Origin: Ramlibacter agri
GTDB lineage: Bacteria; Pseudomonadota; Gammaproteobacteria; Burkholderiales; Burkholderiaceae_C
DNA length: 64,000 nt
Direction of reading: 5' to 3'
NCBI RefSeq assembly: GCF_012927085.1
Contig: NZ_JABBFX010000003.1
Coordinates: forward strand, 868,001 to 932,000
This document shows positions 1-9,076 of the stretch, piece after piece (position 1 is the first letter of the stretch; the number at the start of each line of letters is the position of its first letter). The position numbers and the translations under genes were made by a program. The notes under the pieces are model-generated. The model ran no database searches and was not told where the DNA came from. It saw nothing but the letters and a program-made list of their open reading frames with translations.

Positions 1-1
1 C

Positions 2-301
2 TTCATGTTCAGCCCGCGCGAGCTGACCGACCGCGCGGACGCTGCGGCGATGGCCTGGTCGGCCCTGAACATCTGGCCGCTCGTGAAGCGCTCCATCGCC
101 CAGGCCCGGTCCACCCTGAGCCGGCGCGAGCGCGAATGCCTGGAGCTGGCTTTCGAAGGCCTGACGGCACGCGAGAGTTCACAGCGCCTGCAGTGCAGCG
201 AGCGCACGGTGAACTACCACATCGCCAATGCGATGAACAAGCTGAGGGTGGACAACAAGATGGCCGCGATCCAGCGCGCCTGCTTCCTCGGCGCGATTTA
301 G
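2..301 (+). CDS. LuxR-family transcriptional regulator, C-terminal part (5' end outside the window)
   Basis: The visible reading frame is open to the left edge, so this is the tail of a longer gene. The last ~65 residues form a LuxR-type helix-turn-helix: LSRRERECLELAFEGLTA is followed by SERTVNYHIANAMNKL, the usual recognition-helix pattern. The ~30 residues before it look like the end of an upstream sensor domain, possibly autoinducer-binding, but too little is present to say. An internal ATG at 5 exists but is unlikely to be the real start. The stop (TAG) lies 38 bp before the next gene. DNA binding is well supported; ligand and targets are unknown. Confidence 0.8.
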   Translation, partial: FMFSPRELTDRADAAAMAWSALNIWPLVKRSIAQARSTLSRRERECLELAFEGLTARESSQRLQCSERTVNYHIANAMNKLRVDNKMAAIQRACFLGAI

Positions 302-339
302 GCTTTGCCCTGCTCGACGGCGTCGTTACCATTGCGGCC

Positions 340-1269
340 ATGGAAGACGACGACCGCACCGCCTCCCTCATGACGCCGGCCAGGCTGGCGCAGTTGCAGG
401 AAAGGCCCAAGCAGGCCGCCAGTCCGGCGGCCTGGCTCGACCAGCTGGCCACCGACGCCGGCAGTGGCCACGTGCGGCGCCTGCTGGACCTGCGCAAGAC
501 GCTGGAAGCCCAGGTGCGCGAGCGCGGCTACGCCGGCGTCCGGCAGGCGCTGGAAGCGCTGGAGGTCCAGGTCAGCCAGCTCGATTTCTCGCTCCTGGAA
601 CGCAAGGGCTGGCTGGCGCGCGCCACCGGCAAGGGCAAGCAGGAAGCGGCGGGCTTCGTGGCCCAGGCCGGGCGCATCCAGCGGGCCGGCGAGGACCTGC
701 AGGACGAGGCCAAGGCGCTGGCCAAGCGGCTGCAGGCGCAGGCCGGCGCCGGCGACCGCGTGCTGCTGGAGTTCGACGTCGAGACCAAGGCGATCGAGAA
801 GATCGTCGAGCAGGGCGCCCGCTGGCTGCAGGACATGCGCAACCAGCTCAAGGTTCGCGAGGCCGCCGGCGGCGACGCGGCGGCGCTGAAGGCCATGCAG
901 GAAGACTCGGCCCGCTGCGAGCTGCTGGTGGGGCGCCTGAAGGTGCTGCGCGGCGCCACTTCGGCGGCTCACCAGGCCGCCGAACGCTGCCGCGCGGCCG
1001 GCGACGACCGGGCGGCCCTGCTGGAGCGCCTGCAGCAGCTGCTGCAGGACGAATGCACCGCCTGGCAACAGGCCGCGGGGCCCATCACCGAAGCGGCGCG
1101 TGCCGGCGGCGTCGCTGGCGCGGACGTGGAGGCCGCGCAGCGCGCCGGGGTGGATCTGCAGTCTGCCTTGCGGCAGGCGGTGGAGGATTGCGACCAGCTG
1201 GCGTCGTGCGAAGAGGCTCTGGCCGGCGAGATCGCAGCCGTGCAGGAGCCGCTGCAGGCCGCGGCCTGA
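340..1269 (+). CDS. Hypothetical alpha-helical/coiled-coil protein
   Basis: A 309-residue soluble protein without signal peptide or membrane segment. I do not recognise a family with confidence. It is rich in Ala, Glu, Gln, Arg and Leu and looks almost wholly helical, with long heptad-like stretches (for example around [20 protein letters not shown] and [18 protein letters not shown]). The overall pattern faintly recalls TelA-like toxic-anion-resistance proteins, but I see no decisive motif. ATG 340 was chosen because the reading frame further upstream runs back through the preceding LuxR gene. It ends 10 bp before coaX, so the two are probably co-transcribed. Confidence 0.6.
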   Translation: MEDDDRTASLMTPARLAQLQERPKQAASPAAWLDQLATDAGSGHVRRLLDLRKTLEAQVRERGYAGVRQALEALEVQVSQLDFSLLERKGWLARATGKGKQEAAGFVAQAGRIQRAGEDLQDEAKALAKRLQAQAGAGDRVLLEFDVETKAIEKIVEQGARWLQDMRNQLKVREAAGGDAAALKAMQEDSARCELLVGRLKVLRGATSAAHQAAERCRAAGDDRAALLERLQQLLQDECTAWQQAAGPITEAARAGGVAGADVEAAQRAGVDLQSALRQAVEDCDQLASCEEALAGEIAAVQEPLQAAA

Positions 1270-1279
1270 GGCCGCCGCC

Positions 1280-2053
1280 ATGAGCTTCCTCGCCATCGAC
1301 ATCGGCAACACGCGCCTGAAGTGGGCGCTGTACCCGCAGGCCGAGCCCGGCGCGCAGGCGCTGGCCCACGGGGCGGAGTTCCTGGAGAACGTCGACAAGC
1401 TCGCCGACGGGCCCTGGGCCGACCTGCCCAAGCCGGACTTCATGCTGGGTTGCTGCGTGGCCGGCGACCAGGTGCGGCGCCGCGCCGAGGAGCAGATGGA
1501 GGAGTTGTGGGACGTGCCGGCCGCCTGGGTGGTGGCCAGCAGCCAGGAAGCCGGCGTCTCCAACGGCTACGACCACCCCACGCGCCTGGGCGCGGACCGC
1601 TGGGTGGCCATGATCGGCGCGCGCCACCGCATGCTGGCCGAGGGGCCGGCGCGGCCGCTGGTGGTGGTCCTGATCGGGACGGCGGTGACGGTGGAAGCGG
1701 TCGATGCGCAAGGCCGCTTCCTGGGCGGCTTCATCCTGCCGGGGCACGGCATCATGCTGCGCGCGCTGGAAAGCGGCACCGCCGGCCTGCACGTGCCGAC
1801 CGGCGAAGTGCGCGAATTCCCGACCAACACCAGCGACGCGCTCACCAGTGGCGGCACCTTCGCCATCGCCGGCGCGATCGAGCGCATGGTGCAGCACGTG
1901 CGCCGCCATTGCGGCGCCGAGCCGGCGCGCATCATGACCGGCGGCGCCGGCTGGAAGATGGCCCCGCACATGGGGCTGGACTTCGAACTGGTGGAAAGCC
2001 TGGTGTTCGACGGGCTGCTGGTGATCGCGCAGGAGCGGCGCCGCTCGCCCTAG
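1280..2053 (+). CDS. coaX: Type III pantothenate kinase
   Basis: Phosphorylates pantothenate with ATP, the first step of coenzyme A synthesis, in the cytosol. The protein has 257 residues, normal for CoaX. It opens with the ASKHA phosphate loop DIGNTRLKW (residues 7-15). It also has the family motif around [13 protein letters not shown], whose Asp-106 sits where the catalytic base is expected, and GTAVT (133-137) followed by GGFILPG. The acidic residues that normally flank the GTA motif (DAGTAxTxD) are replaced here by Leu-131 and Glu-139. The stop codon shares the tetranucleotide CTAG with the stop of the convergent peptidase gene. Confidence 0.92.
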   Translation: MSFLAIDIGNTRLKWALYPQAEPGAQALAHGAEFLENVDKLADGPWADLPKPDFMLGCCVAGDQVRRRAEEQMEELWDVPAAWVVASSQEAGVSNGYDHPTRLGADRWVAMIGARHRMLAEGPARPLVVVLIGTAVTVEAVDAQGRFLGGFILPGHGIMLRALESGTAGLHVPTGEVREFPTNTSDALTSGGTFAIAGAIERMVQHVRRHCGAEPARIMTGGAGWKMAPHMGLDFELVESLVFDGLLVIAQERRRSP

Positions 2054-3150
2054 GGCGCCAAGCCGTCGACGGCCTGCACCAGCGCCTCGCGGCCCTGCGC
2101 GAGGATCTGCTCGCGCCACAGGTCGGTGTCCGTGTAGAACGAGTCGAAGACCCGCTTGCGCACGGCGTCGGCCAGCGCCTGCGGCGCGTCGGAGTGCCGG
2201 CGCAGCCATTGCTCGCCGCGCAGCGCCTGCAGGCCTTCCAGCACCGGCACGGTGCCGTATTCCATCGCCAGGCCCGTGTATTCGGCCTGCGGGCACTCGT
2301 CGTAGAAGGCGTTGAACATCAGCCCCGTGAGGAAGGGCGAGGTCGACGAGCCGTCGTAGATCGAGGTCACCGGCGTGCGGCCGCCGCCGTCCCACCAGGC
2401 CCGCGCGCGCTCCAGCGTGGCTGCATCATCGCGCGCCGCGAAGATGCGTTCACCGACGCCGGTGGGCCCCAGGCCCGTGTGGATGTCGATCCAGGCGATC
2501 TGCGCCGCGTGGCGGCCGTGTGCCCGCAGCACTTCGCGGAAAGTGCGGTTGCTCCAGGTGGGCGCCTGGCCGCCGAAGAACAGGCCGTTGCTGAACTCGT
2601 ACTGGCCGCCGCTCACGGCCGCCTGGTAGCGCTTGGGGCCGCCGTTGGCAATGTAGGCCTGGATGCCGGCGGTGTTCTCCGCGGTCGGCGGCCATTGCTC
2701 CGGGATCAGCAGGTCGTGCAGCTCGCGGTAGCCGGCGTTCACCGGCAGGGGCTGGCCGAAGTCGTGGAAATTGCGATTGAGGTCGACGTTCTCCTGCGTC
2801 GCCCGGCCGAAGTACGAGAAGCCGAAGGGATTGAGCGCGTGCACGTACAGCACGGCCACGCCAGCCTCCTGCGCGCGCCGGCGGAACTCCTCGTCGCGCA
2901 GCGCCGCCACCTGCACGCCGCTGCCGCAGAACCCTTCGACGCCATGGCAGGCGCTGGTCAGCACCAGCAGCTTGGCCGCATCGGGATGGCCGTCGCGGGC
3001 CACGTCCATCGCCAGCTGCTCGCCCTGCAGCCCGGGCTCGGGGCAGGGCTTGGACTCCACCGCCAGGCCGGCGGCGTCGGCGGCTTGCAGGAACTTCTGG
3101 CGAGCCTCGGCGTAAGTGGGGGCGAAGCAGTCGTTGGCTGCCGCGCTCAT
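2050..3150 (-). CDS. M14-like metallopeptidase, DUF2817 family
   Basis: A 366-residue protein of the DUF2817 branch of zinc carboxypeptidase-like enzymes. The zinc motif HxxE is visible as [11 protein letters not shown] (His-69, Glu-72), the third ligand is in IDIHTGLG, and a likely catalytic Glu is in AMEYGTV. No signal peptide is apparent, so it is probably cytosolic. ATG at 3150 is chosen because it overlaps the stop of the upstream M20 gene as ATGA, indicating translational coupling. Both enzymes are peptidase-like, so they may act in sequence on an amide or peptide substrate; the substrate is unknown. Confidence 0.8.
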   Translation of the reverse strand: MSAAANDCFAPTYAEARQKFLQAADAAGLAVESKPCPEPGLQGEQLAMDVARDGHPDAAKLLVLTSACHGVEGFCGSGVQVAALRDEEFRRRAQEAGVAVLYVHALNPFGFSYFGRATQENVDLNRNFHDFGQPLPVNAGYRELHDLLIPEQWPPTAENTAGIQAYIANGGPKRYQAAVSGGQYEFSNGLFFGGQAPTWSNRTFREVLRAHGRHAAQIAWIDIHTGLGPTGVGERIFAARDDAATLERARAWWDGGGRTPVTSIYDGSSTSPFLTGLMFNAFYDECPQAEYTGLAMEYGTVPVLEGLQALRGEQWLRRHSDAPQALADAVRKRVFDSFYTDTDLWREQILAQGREALVQAVDGLAP

Positions 3151-4343
3151 GCTTTTTCTTTCGCCAGCCAGGCTTCGGCCAGGCGCACCCAGTAGGTCGC
3201 GCCCAGCGGGATCAGGTCGTCGTTGAAGTCGTAGCTGGGGTTGTGCAGCATGCAGGGGCCGGCGCCGTGGCCCATCTCGCGATGGCGGCCGTCGCCGTTG
3301 GAGATGAAGCAATAGGCGCCCGGCTTGGCCTGCAGCATGAAGGCGAAGTCTTCCGCGCCCATGGTGGGTTCCTGGTCCAGCACGTTCTGCGGGCCGACGA
3401 CGGATTCCATCACCTGGCGGGCGAACTCCGCTTTGGCCTTCGAGTTGATCGTCGGCGGGTAGTTGCGGTGGAACGCGAACTCCACCTTGCAGTCGTGCGC
3501 CGCGCCCACGTGCTCGGCGATCTGCTGCATGCGCTTCTCGATCAGGTCCTGCACAGCGACGGAGAAGGTGCGCACGGTGCCTTGCAGCTCGCAGCTGTCG
3601 GGGATGACGTTGGTGGCTTCGCCGGCGTGGATCATCGTCACCGAGATCACGGCGGCTTCGATCGGCTTGGTGTTGCGGCTGACGATGGTCTGGAAGGCCT
3701 GCACCATCTGGCAGGCCACCGGCACCGGGTCGACGCCCAGGTGCGGCATGGCGCCGTGGCCGCCCTTGCCGCGGATGACGATCTTGAATTCGGCGGTGGA
3801 CGCCATCACCGGCCCGGGGCTGACGGCGAACTGGCCGACCTGGCCGCCCGGCCAGTTGTGCATGCCGAACACGGCTTCCATGGGGAACTGCTCGAACAGG
3901 CCGTCGCGGATCATCTCGCGAGCGCCGCCGCCGCCTTCCTCGGCTGGCTGGAAGATCAGGTAGACGGTGCCGTCGAAATTGCGGTTCTTCGCGAAATGCT
4001 GCGCCGCGGCCAGCAGCATGGCGACGTGGCCGTCGTGGCCGCACGCGTGCATCTTGCCGGTGTGCTGGCTGGCGTGGGCGAAGGTGTTGAACTCCTGCAT
4101 GGGCAGGGCGTCCATGTCGGCGCGCAGGCCCACGGCGCGCGTGGACGTGCCGTTCTTCAGGATGCCGACCACGCCGGTCTTGCCCAGGCCCCGGTGCACC
4201 GGGATGCCCCATTCGGCGAGCTTGGCGGCGATGACGTCGGCGGTGCGCACCTCTTCGAAGCACAGTTCGGGGTGGGCATGGATGTCGCGGCGCACGGCGG
4301 CGATGGACGCGGCCTGCGTGACGATGGAGTCGAGGAGCTGCAT
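3147..4343 (-). CDS. M20 family amidohydrolase (hippurate hydrolase-like)
   Basis: A 398-residue member of the M20D amidohydrolase/aminoacylase group, which hydrolyses N-acyl or aromatic amides of amino acids using a dinuclear metal centre. Visible signatures are LRADMDALPM, the metal motif HACGHDGH, PAEEGGGGAREMI and the late TMGAEDFAFM. No export signal is seen. It is the first gene of a two-gene unit with the DUF2817 peptidase. It is divergent from argE, with ~95 bp between start codons that must hold both promoters. Family assignment is secure; the exact substrate is not. Confidence 0.88.
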   Translation of the reverse strand: MQLLDSIVTQAASIAAVRRDIHAHPELCFEEVRTADVIAAKLAEWGIPVHRGLGKTGVVGILKNGTSTRAVGLRADMDALPMQEFNTFAHASQHTGKMHACGHDGHVAMLLAAAQHFAKNRNFDGTVYLIFQPAEEGGGGAREMIRDGLFEQFPMEAVFGMHNWPGGQVGQFAVSPGPVMASTAEFKIVIRGKGGHGAMPHLGVDPVPVACQMVQAFQTIVSRNTKPIEAAVISVTMIHAGEATNVIPDSCELQGTVRTFSVAVQDLIEKRMQQIAEHVGAAHDCKVEFAFHRNYPPTINSKAKAEFARQVMESVVGPQNVLDQEPTMGAEDFAFMLQAKPGAYCFISNGDGRHREMGHGAGPCMLHNPSYDFNDDLIPLGATYWVRLAEAWLAKEKA

Positions 4344-4437
4344 GGCAGGACGGGGTTCGTTGGTACTGCTTGGGACCGGCCAGTCTACCCGCACCCTAGG
4401 GAAGCTGCCTATCCGGGATATCCGCCAAAATGGCTGG

Positions 4438-5607
4438 ATGGCCCAACCCGTCCTCTCGCCGCGCGCGCTGGAACTCGCCCAGGCGCTGGTGCGCTTCAAC
4501 ACCGTCAGCGCCAATTCCAACCTCGAACTGATCCACTTCATCCGCGACGAACTGGCGCGGATGGGCGTGAAGAGCCGGCTGAGCTTCAACGCGGAGAAGA
4601 CCAAGGCCAACCTGTTCGCGACGCTGGGCGAGGGCAAGCCGGCCGGCTTGATCCTTTCGGGCCATACCGACACGGTGCCCTGGGATGGCCAGGCCTGGAC
4701 CGTCGACCCGCTGGGCGCGGTGGTGAAGGACGGGCGCCTGTACGGCCGCGGCTCGGCGGACATGAAAAGCTTCATCGCGCTGGCCGTGGCCCATGCCGAA
4801 GCCTTCCTGGACAGCCCGGCGCCCTTCGCCATCCACTATGCCTTCAGCTACGAGGAGGAGATCGGCTGCTTCGGCGTGCGCGAACTGATCGCCGACATGC
4901 GCGATGCCGGGATCCAGCCGCTGGCCTGCATCGTGGGCGAGCCCACCAGCATGGTGCCGGCCATCGCGCACAAGGGCGTGTACCGCTACCGCTGCTGCGT
5001 GCGCGGCAAGGAAGCGCATTCCTCGCTGACGCCGATGTCGGTGAATGCGATCGAGATGGCGGCCCGCGTGGTCGGCCGGGTTCGTGACATGGCGGACGGC
5101 TTCGAGCGCGAAGAGCCGCGCTACGCCGGCTTCGACGTGCCGTTCTCCACGGCCAGCGTCGGCCAGTTCCACGGCGGCATCGCCGACAACGTGGTGCCGC
5201 GCGACGCCGAGTTCCGCTATGAATTCCGCGACCTGCCCACCGCCGATGCGCGCGCGATGCAGGAGCAGGTGGTGGCCTATGCCCGCTCGCTGGAGCCGGC
5301 GATGAAGAAGGTGGCGCCGGGCACGGGCTTCTCCTTCGACACCATCTGCGAGATCCCCAGCTTCCTGGGCTCGGCGCAGGACGACGTGACGCGGCTGGCC
5401 ATGCGCTTGGCGGGCGAGCCGCAGACCACCAACGTGGCCTTCGGCACCGAAGCCGGCCTCTTCAAGCAGGCCGGTATCCGCACCGTGGTCTGCGGCCCGG
5501 GCAGCATCAACCAGGCCCACCAGCCCGACGAATACGTGAGCCTGGAGCAGCTGGCGCGCTGCGAGGCTTTCATGCAAGGGCTGGCGGGGATCCGCTCGCT
5601 GGACTGA
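4438..5607 (+). CDS. argE: Acetylornithine deacetylase
   Basis: Removes the acetyl group from N2-acetylornithine in the linear arginine pathway. The 389-residue protein shows the M20A/ArgE motifs SGHTDTVPW, GRGSADMKSF, YEEEIGCFG and IVGEPTSM, plus the conserved GPGSINQAHQPDEYV near the C-terminus. ATG 4438 opens the protein at MAQPVLSPRALEL, as in relatives; the ATG at 4430 is out of frame. An argB gene lies ~42 kb away, so the arginine genes are scattered here. A related succinyl-diaminopimelate desuccinylase is less likely given the motif set. Confidence 0.88.
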   Translation: MAQPVLSPRALELAQALVRFNTVSANSNLELIHFIRDELARMGVKSRLSFNAEKTKANLFATLGEGKPAGLILSGHTDTVPWDGQAWTVDPLGAVVKDGRLYGRGSADMKSFIALAVAHAEAFLDSPAPFAIHYAFSYEEEIGCFGVRELIADMRDAGIQPLACIVGEPTSMVPAIAHKGVYRYRCCVRGKEAHSSLTPMSVNAIEMAARVVGRVRDMADGFEREEPRYAGFDVPFSTASVGQFHGGIADNVVPRDAEFRYEFRDLPTADARAMQEQVVAYARSLEPAMKKVAPGTGFSFDTICEIPSFLGSAQDDVTRLAMRLAGEPQTTNVAFGTEAGLFKQAGIRTVVCGPGSINQAHQPDEYVSLEQLARCEAFMQGLAGIRSLD

Positions 5608-5620
5608 CAAGAACTGCCGA

Positions 5621-5730
5621 ACTTCCGGGACGCAAAAGACGCAAAAGCGACGCAAAGGACGCAAAAGAAACCTTCGATGGATGTTCTTTTGCGTCCTTTG
5701 CGAACCTTCGCGCCCTTTGCGTCCGGAAGT
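5621..5730. repeat. Large imperfect inverted repeat of ACGCAAA units, probable bidirectional terminator
   Basis: Sits between the convergent argE and binding-protein genes. The inner arms are a perfect 19-bp inverted repeat: CGCAAAGGACGCAAAAGAA at 5651-5669 pairs with 5684-5702 around a 14-nt loop. The outer arms, 5621-5636 and 5716-5730, match with one bulged G. The left arm is built from four tandem GACGCAAA-like units. Such a hairpin between convergent stops could end transcription from both sides. It also resembles dispersed GACGCAAAG-type repeat elements, so it may be one member of a repeat family. Confidence 0.75.
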
Positions 5731-5743
5731 CCTGTCTCCAGAC

Positions 5744-6874
5744 TCAGGTCCGCACGCGCCCGTCCGCCGTCAGCATCGACAGTTCCACGAAGCTCGATGC
5801 GACGTGGTCGGTGCTGGAGAAGCTGGTGCTGAAGCCGCCGTAGTCGCGGCTGCCGAGTGCTTCCAGGCCGGCCACGAGGCCTTCGCGCGTGGGCTTGGCG
5901 GGGCCGTGCTTCAGGCCGTCGACCAGCAGGCGTGCGGCCAGCCAGCCTTCCATGCTGGAGAAGTTGGCCTGGTGCGGGCCGCCGGCCTTCTTCACGGCTT
6001 CGGCGAATTCGCGCGTGATCGGCCGCGCCGGGTTGTAGGGTGAGGGCACGACCTGCGACACCACCACGCCGGCGGCGTCCTTGCCCAGTTCGTCGGCCAG
6101 CGCCTGCGTGCCGACGAAGGACACGTTGTAGAAGGTGCCGCCGTAGCCGGCGGCGCGCGCGGCGCGGATGAAGGCGGCGCAGGACTTGTACGCGCTGATT
6201 TGCACGATGGCGTCCGGCGCGGCGGCCAGCAGCGCCTTCACCGCCGGCGCCACGTTGACGCTGTTGCGCGCCACGGTGGCGCGCGCCACCGGCTGCAGCT
6301 TGTGCGCGGCCAGCGCCAGTTCCATGCCGTCGAGGCCGGCCTTGCCGTAGGCGTCGTCCTGGTAGAACACGCCGATCTTCTGCAGGCCCACGTTGGTGAG
6401 CTGCTTGACGATCAGCGCGGTCTCGTCGTTGTAGGAGGCGCGCAGGTGGAACACGAGGCGGTTGAAGGGATCGCGCAGCGACATGGCGCCGGTGAAGGGC
6501 GCGATGAAGGGCGCTTTCGCCGCCGTGGCCAGCGGCAGCGCCGCCAGCGAGGTCGGCGTGCCGATGTAACCGAACAGGGCGATCGGGTCCTGGGCCAGCA
6601 GCTTGCGCGTGTTGTCGGCGCAGCGGTCCGGTTCGTAGCCGTCGTCCAGGTGCACCAGTTCCACCGGCATCTTGTGCACGCCGCCCTGGGCATTGACCTG
6701 GTCCAGGTACAGCTGGGCGCCCTGGTTGAACTGGATGCCCAGCTGGGCGGCGGGGCCGCTGAAGGGCGCGGACTGGGCGAGCAGGATGCGATCGGGCTGG
6801 GCGCGCAGCACGGGCGCGGCCAGCAGGGCCGCGGCGCCGGCCGCGCCACGGGTGAAGTTACGGCGGGTGAGCAT
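5744..6874 (-). CDS. Branched-chain amino acid-type ABC transporter substrate-binding protein, Tat-exported
   Basis: A 376-residue periplasmic binding protein of the LivJ/LivK-like type I fold. The N-terminus MLTRRNFTRGAAGAAALLAA is a twin-arginine signal (RRNF) with a hydrophobic core and a cleavage region near VLRAQ. The mature part begins with the typical ILLAQSAPFSGPAAQLG strand-loop and later has FGYIGTPTS and VFYQDDAYGKAG. No permease or ATPase gene lies nearby, so it is an orphan component or a sensor-like receptor. Ligand unknown. It diverges from the molybdenum enzyme across 147 bp. Confidence 0.87.
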   Translation of the reverse strand: MLTRRNFTRGAAGAAALLAAPVLRAQPDRILLAQSAPFSGPAAQLGIQFNQGAQLYLDQVNAQGGVHKMPVELVHLDDGYEPDRCADNTRKLLAQDPIALFGYIGTPTSLAALPLATAAKAPFIAPFTGAMSLRDPFNRLVFHLRASYNDETALIVKQLTNVGLQKIGVFYQDDAYGKAGLDGMELALAAHKLQPVARATVARNSVNVAPAVKALLAAAPDAIVQISAYKSCAAFIRAARAAGYGGTFYNVSFVGTQALADELGKDAAGVVVSQVVPSPYNPARPITREFAEAVKKAGGPHQANFSSMEGWLAARLLVDGLKHGPAKPTREGLVAGLEALGSRDYGGFSTSFSSTDHVASSFVELSMLTADGRVRT

Positions 6875-7021
6875 CGCCCGGATTGTTCCGATCGGCTCTT
6901 ACGCTTCCCTGTCGCCTCTCGTACCCATGAGAAATTCATCGCATGTGGTGTGGGGTTCTTGCCGAATCGGGGCGCAGCCGCCGGTCCGGACGCGGGCCCG
7001 CTACCATGGCAGGCAGCCACC

Positions 7022-9076
7022 ATGGACCTCCAGACTCCCACCTCCGCCACGCACCAGGTGCGCGGCGCCTGCCCGCACGACTGTCCCGACACCTGCGCCT
7101 TGCTGACCACGGTGCAGGAGGGCCGCGCCATCAAGGTCCAGGGCAACCCGGAGCACGGGCCTACGGGCGGCGTGCTGTGCGCCAAGGTCTCGCACTACGC
7201 CGAGCGCACCAACCATCCGGAGCGGCTGCTGCAGCCGCTCAGGCGCGCCGGGCCCAAGGGCAGCGGCCGCTTCGAGCCGGTGAGCTGGGACGAGGCGCTG
7301 GACGCGATCGCGGCACGCCTGTCCGCCATCGCTGCGCGCGACCCGCAGGCCATCCTCCCGTACAGCTACTGCGGCACCATGGGCCTGGTGCAGGGCGAGG
7401 CCATGGCGATGCGCTTCTTCCACCAGCTGGGCGCGTCGTTCCTCGATCGCACCATCTGTGCCTCGGCCGGCGCCGAAGCGCTGGTGCAGACCTTGGGCGG
7501 CAAGGTCGGCATGCGGGTGGAGTATTTCAACGAGGCGAAGCTGATCCTGATCTGGGGCAGCAACTCCATCGCCAGCAACCTGCACTTCTGGCGGCTGGCG
7601 CAGGAAGCCAAGCGCAACGGCGCCAAGCTCGTCTGCATCGACCCGCGCCGCAGCGAGACGGCGGAAAAGTGCCACGAGCACATCCAGCTGCTGCCCGGCA
7701 CCGATGCGGCGCTGGCGCTGGCCATCATGCACGAGCTGGTCGTCCACGACTGGCTGGACCACGACTACCTCGCGCAGCACACGCTGGGCTGGGAAGGCCT
7801 GCGTGAACGCGCGCTGCGCTGGACGCCGGAGCGCGCGGCGCAGGTGTGCGGCGTGCCGGCGGAACAGATCCGCCAGCTGGCACGCGACTACGGCACGGCG
7901 CAGCCGGCGGCGATCCGCCTCAACTACGGCATGCAGCGCGTGCGCGGTGGCGGCAACGCAGTGCGCGCCGTCGCCTGCCTGCCGGCGCTGACCGGCGCCT
8001 GGCGCCAGCGTGCCGGCGGCGTGCTGCTTTCCAGCTCGGGCTGGTACCCGACCGACCGCGCTGCGCTGCAGCGGCCCGACCTGCTGGCCGGGCGCACGCC
8101 GCGCACCATCAACATGGTGCAGATCGGCGACGACCTGCTGCGCCCCGCATCGCCCGCTTTCGGCCCGGCGATCGAGGCCGTGGTCGTCTACAACAGCAAC
8201 CCGCTGGCGGTGGCGCCGGAGTCGGGCAAGGTGGCGCAGGGCTTCGCCCGCGAGGACCTGTTCACCGTGGTGCTGGAACAGTTCGCCACCGACACGGTGG
8301 ACTACGCCGACTATGTGCTGCCGGCGACGACGCAGCTGGAACACTGGGACATCCACACGGCTTACGGCCACACCGATGTCCTCCTGAACCGGCCGGCGAT
8401 CGCGCCGCTGGGGCAGGCGCGTCCCAACACCGAGGTGTTCCGCGAGCTCGCCCGCCGCATGGGCTTCACGGACCCGTGCTTCGCCGACAGCGACGAGGCG
8501 ATGTGCCGCGCGGCCTTCGGTGAGCGCGTCGATTTCAAGGCGCTGATGGAGCGCGGCTTCGCCTCGCTGCCGGTGCCCGAGGCGCCGTTCGCGCAAGGCG
8601 GCTTCCCCACCGCCAGCGGTCGCTGTGAATTTTTCAGCGCCCGGCTCGCGCGCCAGGGCCTCGACGGCCTGCCGGACCACGTGCCGAACTACGAGGTGCC
8701 GGGCAGCTCCGCCCGCTATCCGCTGGCGATGATTTCGCCGCCGGCGCGGAACTTCCTCAACTCCAGTTTCGTCAATGTGAAGAGCCTTCGCGACATCGAA
8801 GGCGAACCCTTGCTGGAACTCCACCCCGACGACGCCGCCGCGCGCGGCATCGCCGACGGCGGCATCGTGCGCGTGTTCAACGACCGCGGCGAATACGTCT
8901 GCAAGGCCCGTGTGTCCGGCCGCGCCCGGCCCGGCGTCGTCAACGGCCTGGGCATCTGGTGGCGCAAGCTGGGCCTGGCCGGCACCAACGTGAACCAGCT
9001 CACCAGCCAGCGGCTGACCGACCTGGGCCGCGCGCCGGTGTTCTATGACTGCCTGGTCGAAGTCGCGCGCGCGTGA
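7022..9076 (+). CDS. Molybdopterin-dependent oxidoreductase with N-terminal 4Fe-4S site
   Basis: A 684-residue member of the DMSO reductase/BisC superfamily. The N-terminus carries a 4Fe-4S motif C-x3-C-x3-C (ACPHDCPDTC) with a fourth Cys in GVLCAKVSHY. The molybdopterin-binding body follows (WGSNSIASNLHFW, PRRSETAEKC, YNSNPLAVAPE) and then the C-terminal beta-barrel domain (ISPPARNFLNSSF to the end). The Cys in FLDRTICASAG is a candidate molybdenum ligand, by position only. There is no Tat signal, so it should be cytoplasmic. Substrate cannot be read from sequence. Its stop overlaps the next gene (GTGA), implying coupled translation. Confidence 0.87.
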   Translation: MDLQTPTSATHQVRGACPHDCPDTCALLTTVQEGRAIKVQGNPEHGPTGGVLCAKVSHYAERTNHPERLLQPLRRAGPKGSGRFEPVSWDEALDAIAARLSAIAARDPQAILPYSYCGTMGLVQGEAMAMRFFHQLGASFLDRTICASAGAEALVQTLGGKVGMRVEYFNEAKLILIWGSNSIASNLHFWRLAQEAKRNGAKLVCIDPRRSETAEKCHEHIQLLPGTDAALALAIMHELVVHDWLDHDYLAQHTLGWEGLRERALRWTPERAAQVCGVPAEQIRQLARDYGTAQPAAIRLNYGMQRVRGGGNAVRAVACLPALTGAWRQRAGGVLLSSSGWYPTDRAALQRPDLLAGRTPRTINMVQIGDDLLRPASPAFGPAIEAVVVYNSNPLAVAPESGKVAQGFAREDLFTVVLEQFATDTVDYADYVLPATTQLEHWDIHTAYGHTDVLLNRPAIAPLGQARPNTEVFRELARRMGFTDPCFADSDEAMCRAAFGERVDFKALMERGFASLPVPEAPFAQGGFPTASGRCEFFSARLARQGLDGLPDHVPNYEVPGSSARYPLAMISPPARNFLNSSFVNVKSLRDIEGEPLLELHPDDAAARGIADGGIVRVFNDRGEYVCKARVSGRARPGVVNGLGIWWRKLGLAGTNVNQLTSQRLTDLGRAPVFYDCLVEVARA

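Noticed and set aside
5621..5730. Short tandem GACGCAAA units as a CRISPR-like array
   Set aside because: Units are ~8 bp without spacers of constant length, and the array folds into an inverted repeat; no cas genes are present.
7001..8824. 607-codon minus-strand frame over the molybdopterin oxidoreductase
   Set aside because: Same artefact: antisense to a gene with clear motifs, no domain, no ribosome site.
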